DNA of 6,939 nucleotides from Microcaldota archaeon (GTDB lineage: Archaea; Micrarchaeota; Micrarchaeia; Anstonellales; Anstonellaceae). The DNA lies in the NCBI GenBank assembly GCA_021813025.1, contig JAKAME010000066.1, positions 1-6,939 on the forward strand, given 5' to 3'. The position numbers and the translations under genes were made by a program. How positions within the stretch are numbered: position 1 is the first letter of the stretch; each line of letters starts with the position of its first letter. Positions 5,116-6,939 of this stretch are shown here, piece by piece. The notes below the pieces were generated by a model that did no database searches, was not told the DNA's origin, and saw only the letters and a program-made list of their open reading frames with translations.

Positions 5116-6126
5116 ATGACGGCAAACTGGGCGGGGCTGCTGCCCCGCTGGACGCGGCTTCTGCCCCTCTTGGGCCTCCTGCTGCTGGCAAGCGGCGGAT
5201 GCGTGCAGTATCAGGCCGGCCTGCAGCAGCGCTTCGCTTCCAACGGCACCTCGCAGCTCAACGTCACCGAGCACATGACAATCAGCACGCAGACCATGGA
5301 TGATTACACCGCCCGGCTTGAGGCCAGCAGCGGCATTGACGGCCCCAGGCTCATGGCCAGCCTGCGCGCCTATTACGACGACGGGCCCTATGTGATGTCC
5401 CTCTGCAGGCGCGCAACCCTGCTGGACGGGTGCAAAGCGGGCGCGGACGGAGGCGTGAACTGGCAGGCCGTCCTGCAGCCTGACGGACGCTTCTACACGG
5501 CCACCGCCCAGACTGACTGGTTCAACCTGCGCGAAATCACCACTTACCAAATCAGCCGCCTGCCTCTCATCCACTACCAAGCCTACCTGCAGACCGACCC
5601 CGCGCTGGCCGCGAAGGCGGAATGGGACGATTTGCGCCGCTACCTGCAAACCCGCCTGGGGCCAAGAGGGGAGGAGGCATGGACGGACGCCAATCCGGCC
5701 ACCCCGCCCGTCCTGCTGCCCGGCAGCCAGCTCGCGGGGGCGGTGGAGCAGTATGCCCCCCTGCGCGTGCCAGAGCAAATCGTGGATTTCGAGAGCGCGC
5801 AGCTGCGCGGCCAGCCCATGATTGCGGATAACCGGACCGCGAACGGCCGGCGCATGGAGATGGCCTATGACGCGTTCTTCGCGGACCCGATTCTCATAGC
5901 CTCCATCGGGGAGAAGCCGCTGGTGCTGCCGGACGAGCACCACGTGCGCCTTGCATTCGACGCCTCGCACTCGCCGCCTGCCGGAAGGCTCGTGGTGGTG
6001 ACGCAGCGCTCCCTCTCGCCGCTCGGCGCATACACCTGGGTCATCCCGATAGTGGGCATAGCGGTTACGGTGGCGCGGGACTTCATCTTCGGCGACAAGA
6101 GGCTGTGGAGAGAGGAAGGGGAATAG
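5116..6126 (+). CDS. Exported membrane-anchored protein of unknown function, lipoprotein-like signal
   Basis: I do not recognise this family. The 336-residue product starts with a clear signal peptide: Arg11 and Arg14, then the hydrophobic run LLPLLGLLLLA (15-25), then SGGC with Cys29. That resembles a lipobox but lacks the usual Leu three residues before the Cys, so lipid modification is uncertain. Residues 30-300 have no other membrane segment and form a soluble, presumably extracytoplasmic domain with only two cysteines, Cys97 and Cys106, which could form a disulfide. A hydrophobic segment lies at about 303-325 (YTWVIPIVGIAVTVA), followed by the charged tail GDKRLWREEGE, so the protein may be anchored at both ends. 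ATG 5116 gives a normal signal peptide; ATG 5077 would add 13 residues. The signal peptidase earlier in the window processes exported proteins in general, but nothing links the two specifically. Confidence 0.8.
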   Translation: MTANWAGLLPRWTRLLPLLGLLLLASGGCVQYQAGLQQRFASNGTSQLNVTEHMTISTQTMDDYTARLEASSGIDGPRLMASLRAYYDDGPYVMSLCRRATLLDGCKAGADGGVNWQAVLQPDGRFYTATAQTDWFNLREITTYQISRLPLIHYQAYLQTDPALAAKAEWDDLRRYLQTRLGPRGEEAWTDANPATPPVLLPGSQLAGAVEQYAPLRVPEQIVDFESAQLRGQPMIADNRTANGRRMEMAYDAFFADPILIASIGEKPLVLPDEHHVRLAFDASHSPPAGRLVVVTQRSLSPLGAYTWVIPIVGIAVTVARDFIFGDKRLWREEGE

Positions 6127-6152
6127 GGACGAAAAACCAAACTGCCGCCAGA

Positions 6153-6166
6153 CCAAAGCTATATAA
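6153..6166 (+). promoter_or_regulatory. BRE/TATA promoter of the 6212 gene
   Basis: CCAAAGC followed by TATATAA (6160-6166) is a good archaeal promoter: a purine-rich BRE-like element directly upstream of a TATA box. Transcription would be expected to start about 25 bp downstream, near 6187, giving a short leader before ATG 6212. It is the best promoter in the window and implies this gene starts a new transcript. Confidence 0.7.
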
Positions 6167-6211
6167 CCCCTCAAGGAGACAATCCAACATCACGTTCGAT
6201 GAGTGGAATCC

Positions 6212-6739
6212 ATGGCAGACAACAAATTCGAGAAGCTCAAGCACGACATCGTGCGCGGCGGCGGCTACTTCGTGCACTTCTATTTCGACATGCACGGCAG
6301 CGAGCCCAACACCCTGCACGCCATCATGGTCGGCTTCGTGGAGCGCCTGTCAAAGGAGAGCGGCGTGCGCATGGCCGTGGGCGAGGTGGAGGACCCCATA
6401 GAGCACGACGGCATGCACTCCACCACCGCGCGCGTGTCCATGCTGATTGACGGCCTGCCAAGCCTGGCGCGCCTCTCGGCCGGCTACTCTCCCATAGCCA
6501 TTGAGATTGAGGAGCCGCTTGAGGCGAAGGTTCCGGCCGGCGACTTGCAGAACGCGCTCATGTCCGTCTCGGCGGCCACGCAGGATTTGACGCAGTACAT
6601 ACTCAAGAAAGGGCTCCTGAGCGAGGACGAGCGCAAGAACTTCGAAAAGCAGATTCTTTTCCGCGCCGAGCTGGGCAGCCGGCTGAGCATGGGCTCAAGC
6701 GCTTTCTCCAAAAAGAAAGAGGGCGAAAAGAAAGGCTGA
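6212..6739 (+). CDS. Conserved archaeal protein of unknown function
   Basis: A 175-residue soluble protein without signal peptide or membrane segment. Its pattern resembles, from memory, a small uncharacterised family in DPANN and related archaea: YFVHFYFDMHG near the N-terminus (19-29), VGFVERLSKESGV.MAVGEVEDPI (40-63), STTARVSMLIDGLPSLARL..GYSPIAIEIEEP (70-102), then a helical part with QDLTQYIL (124-131) and KQILFRAELGSRL (146-158). The middle reads as alternating strands and helices, possibly an alpha/beta sandwich fold, and the end is a lysine-rich tail. No catalytic motif is evident. ATG 6212 is preceded by GAGTGG five bases upstream; GTG 6203 is an in-frame alternative adding three residues. 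It has its own TATA promoter, so it is probably expressed independently of the riboflavin genes. The function is unknown to me. Confidence 0.82.
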   Translation: MADNKFEKLKHDIVRGGGYFVHFYFDMHGSEPNTLHAIMVGFVERLSKESGVRMAVGEVEDPIEHDGMHSTTARVSMLIDGLPSLARLSAGYSPIAIEIEEPLEAKVPAGDLQNALMSVSAATQDLTQYILKKGLLSEDERKNFEKQILFRAELGSRLSMGSSAFSKKKEGEKKG

Positions 6740-6761
6740 TTTTTGGCTGGGGGTTTTGCGC

Positions 6762-6939
6762 ATGGCTGCGAAAATCCCCAATGCGGCTGCCGTGGGAACA
6801 GCAGAGTCCCAAGCTTTTGACATAAAGAAAGCGCCAATGGACAGAGCCTTGGAACAGTCTGCCGGGCGCGCCTCGCCAATCGACCGGGCTTTGGCTTTTT
6901 CATCCAAGCCGTCCTCCCCCATTGTTGAGCCCTGCGCCT
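6762..6939 (+). CDS. Partial open reading frame, unknown product, runs off the window
   Basis: From ATG 6762, 22 bp after the previous stop, the frame stays open for 59 codons to the window edge. The visible part begins MAAKIPNAAAVGTAESQAF and is rich in Ala, Ser and Pro, suggesting a disordered N-terminal region. Two similar segments, APMDRAL (residues 24-30) and SPIDRAL (38-44), are 14 residues apart. There is no signal peptide or recognisable domain. The start has only a weak G-rich stretch upstream. Its closeness to the 6212 gene suggests the same transcript. With no family match and no 3' end, it could still be a chance frame in GC-rich DNA. Confidence 0.5.
   Translation, partial: MAAKIPNAAAVGTAESQAFDIKKAPMDRALEQSAGRASPIDRALAFSSKPSSPIVEPCA

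Noticed and set aside
5041..6174. Long open frame on the - strand opposite the exported protein (377 codons)
   Set aside because: The + strand frame has a signal peptide, a membrane segment and balanced composition. The - strand product is rich in Gly, Arg, His and Val with no domain, and it would run over the TATA element at 6160.
6740..6758. T5 and T4 tracts after the 6212 gene as a terminator
   Set aside because: The tracts are short and are followed within a few bases by another open frame, so they are weak evidence.
6695..6922. Open frame on the - strand opposite the last partial gene
   Set aside because: It overlaps the end of the 6212 gene and has no motif or ribosome binding site I can see; the + strand frame is open without interruption to the window edge.

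Overview
The window is archaeal. Csl4, RNA polymerase subunit L, a Sec11/archaeal-type signal peptidase and the archaeal (MJ1184-like) riboflavin synthase are all archaeal signatures. A BRE/TATA-like promoter precedes one gene, and several starts carry GAGGTG or GGTGAT Shine-Dalgarno sites. The DNA is GC-rich by eye. The 6212-6739 protein resembles, from memory, a small uncharacterised protein of DPANN and related archaea, so a Micrarchaeota- or Diapherotrites-like genome is possible; that placement is a guess. Every gene I can support is on the + strand.

Layout: (1) 22-2057 is a housekeeping block: exosome RNA-binding subunit csl4, RNA polymerase subunit rpoL, and a signal peptidase with an unusually large insertion. 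(2) 2125-5020 is a tightly packed riboflavin block: archaeal riboflavin synthase, lumazine synthase ribH, GTP cyclohydrolase II ribA and bifunctional deaminase/reductase ribD. Gaps are 2 bp, a 4-bp ATGA overlap and 6 bp, so co-translation is likely. (3) 5116-6126 encodes an unrecognised exported protein with a lipoprotein-like signal and a C-terminal membrane segment. (4) 6212-6739 encodes a conserved-looking protein of unknown function behind its own TATA box. (5) 6762 to the window edge is an open, truncated reading frame.

How the genes work together: RibA opens GTP, RibD deaminates then reduces the pyrimidine, RibH condenses it with a four-carbon unit to lumazine, and riboflavin synthase dismutates lumazine to riboflavin. 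The first two enzymes are of the kind typical of bacteria and the last two are archaeal, so the cluster looks like a hybrid pathway. The four-carbon unit enzyme (RibB) is not in the window.

A second theme is short tandem duplication. A 36-bp repeat covers the riboflavin synthase start region, a 27-bp repeat lies in the ribA N-terminus, another 27-bp repeat lies in ribD, and weaker repeats lie in the signal peptidase, the gap after ribD and the last partial gene. I did not find a mobile element, CRISPR array, RNA gene or an obviously new defence or mobile system. No gene-free stretch exceeds 100 bp.
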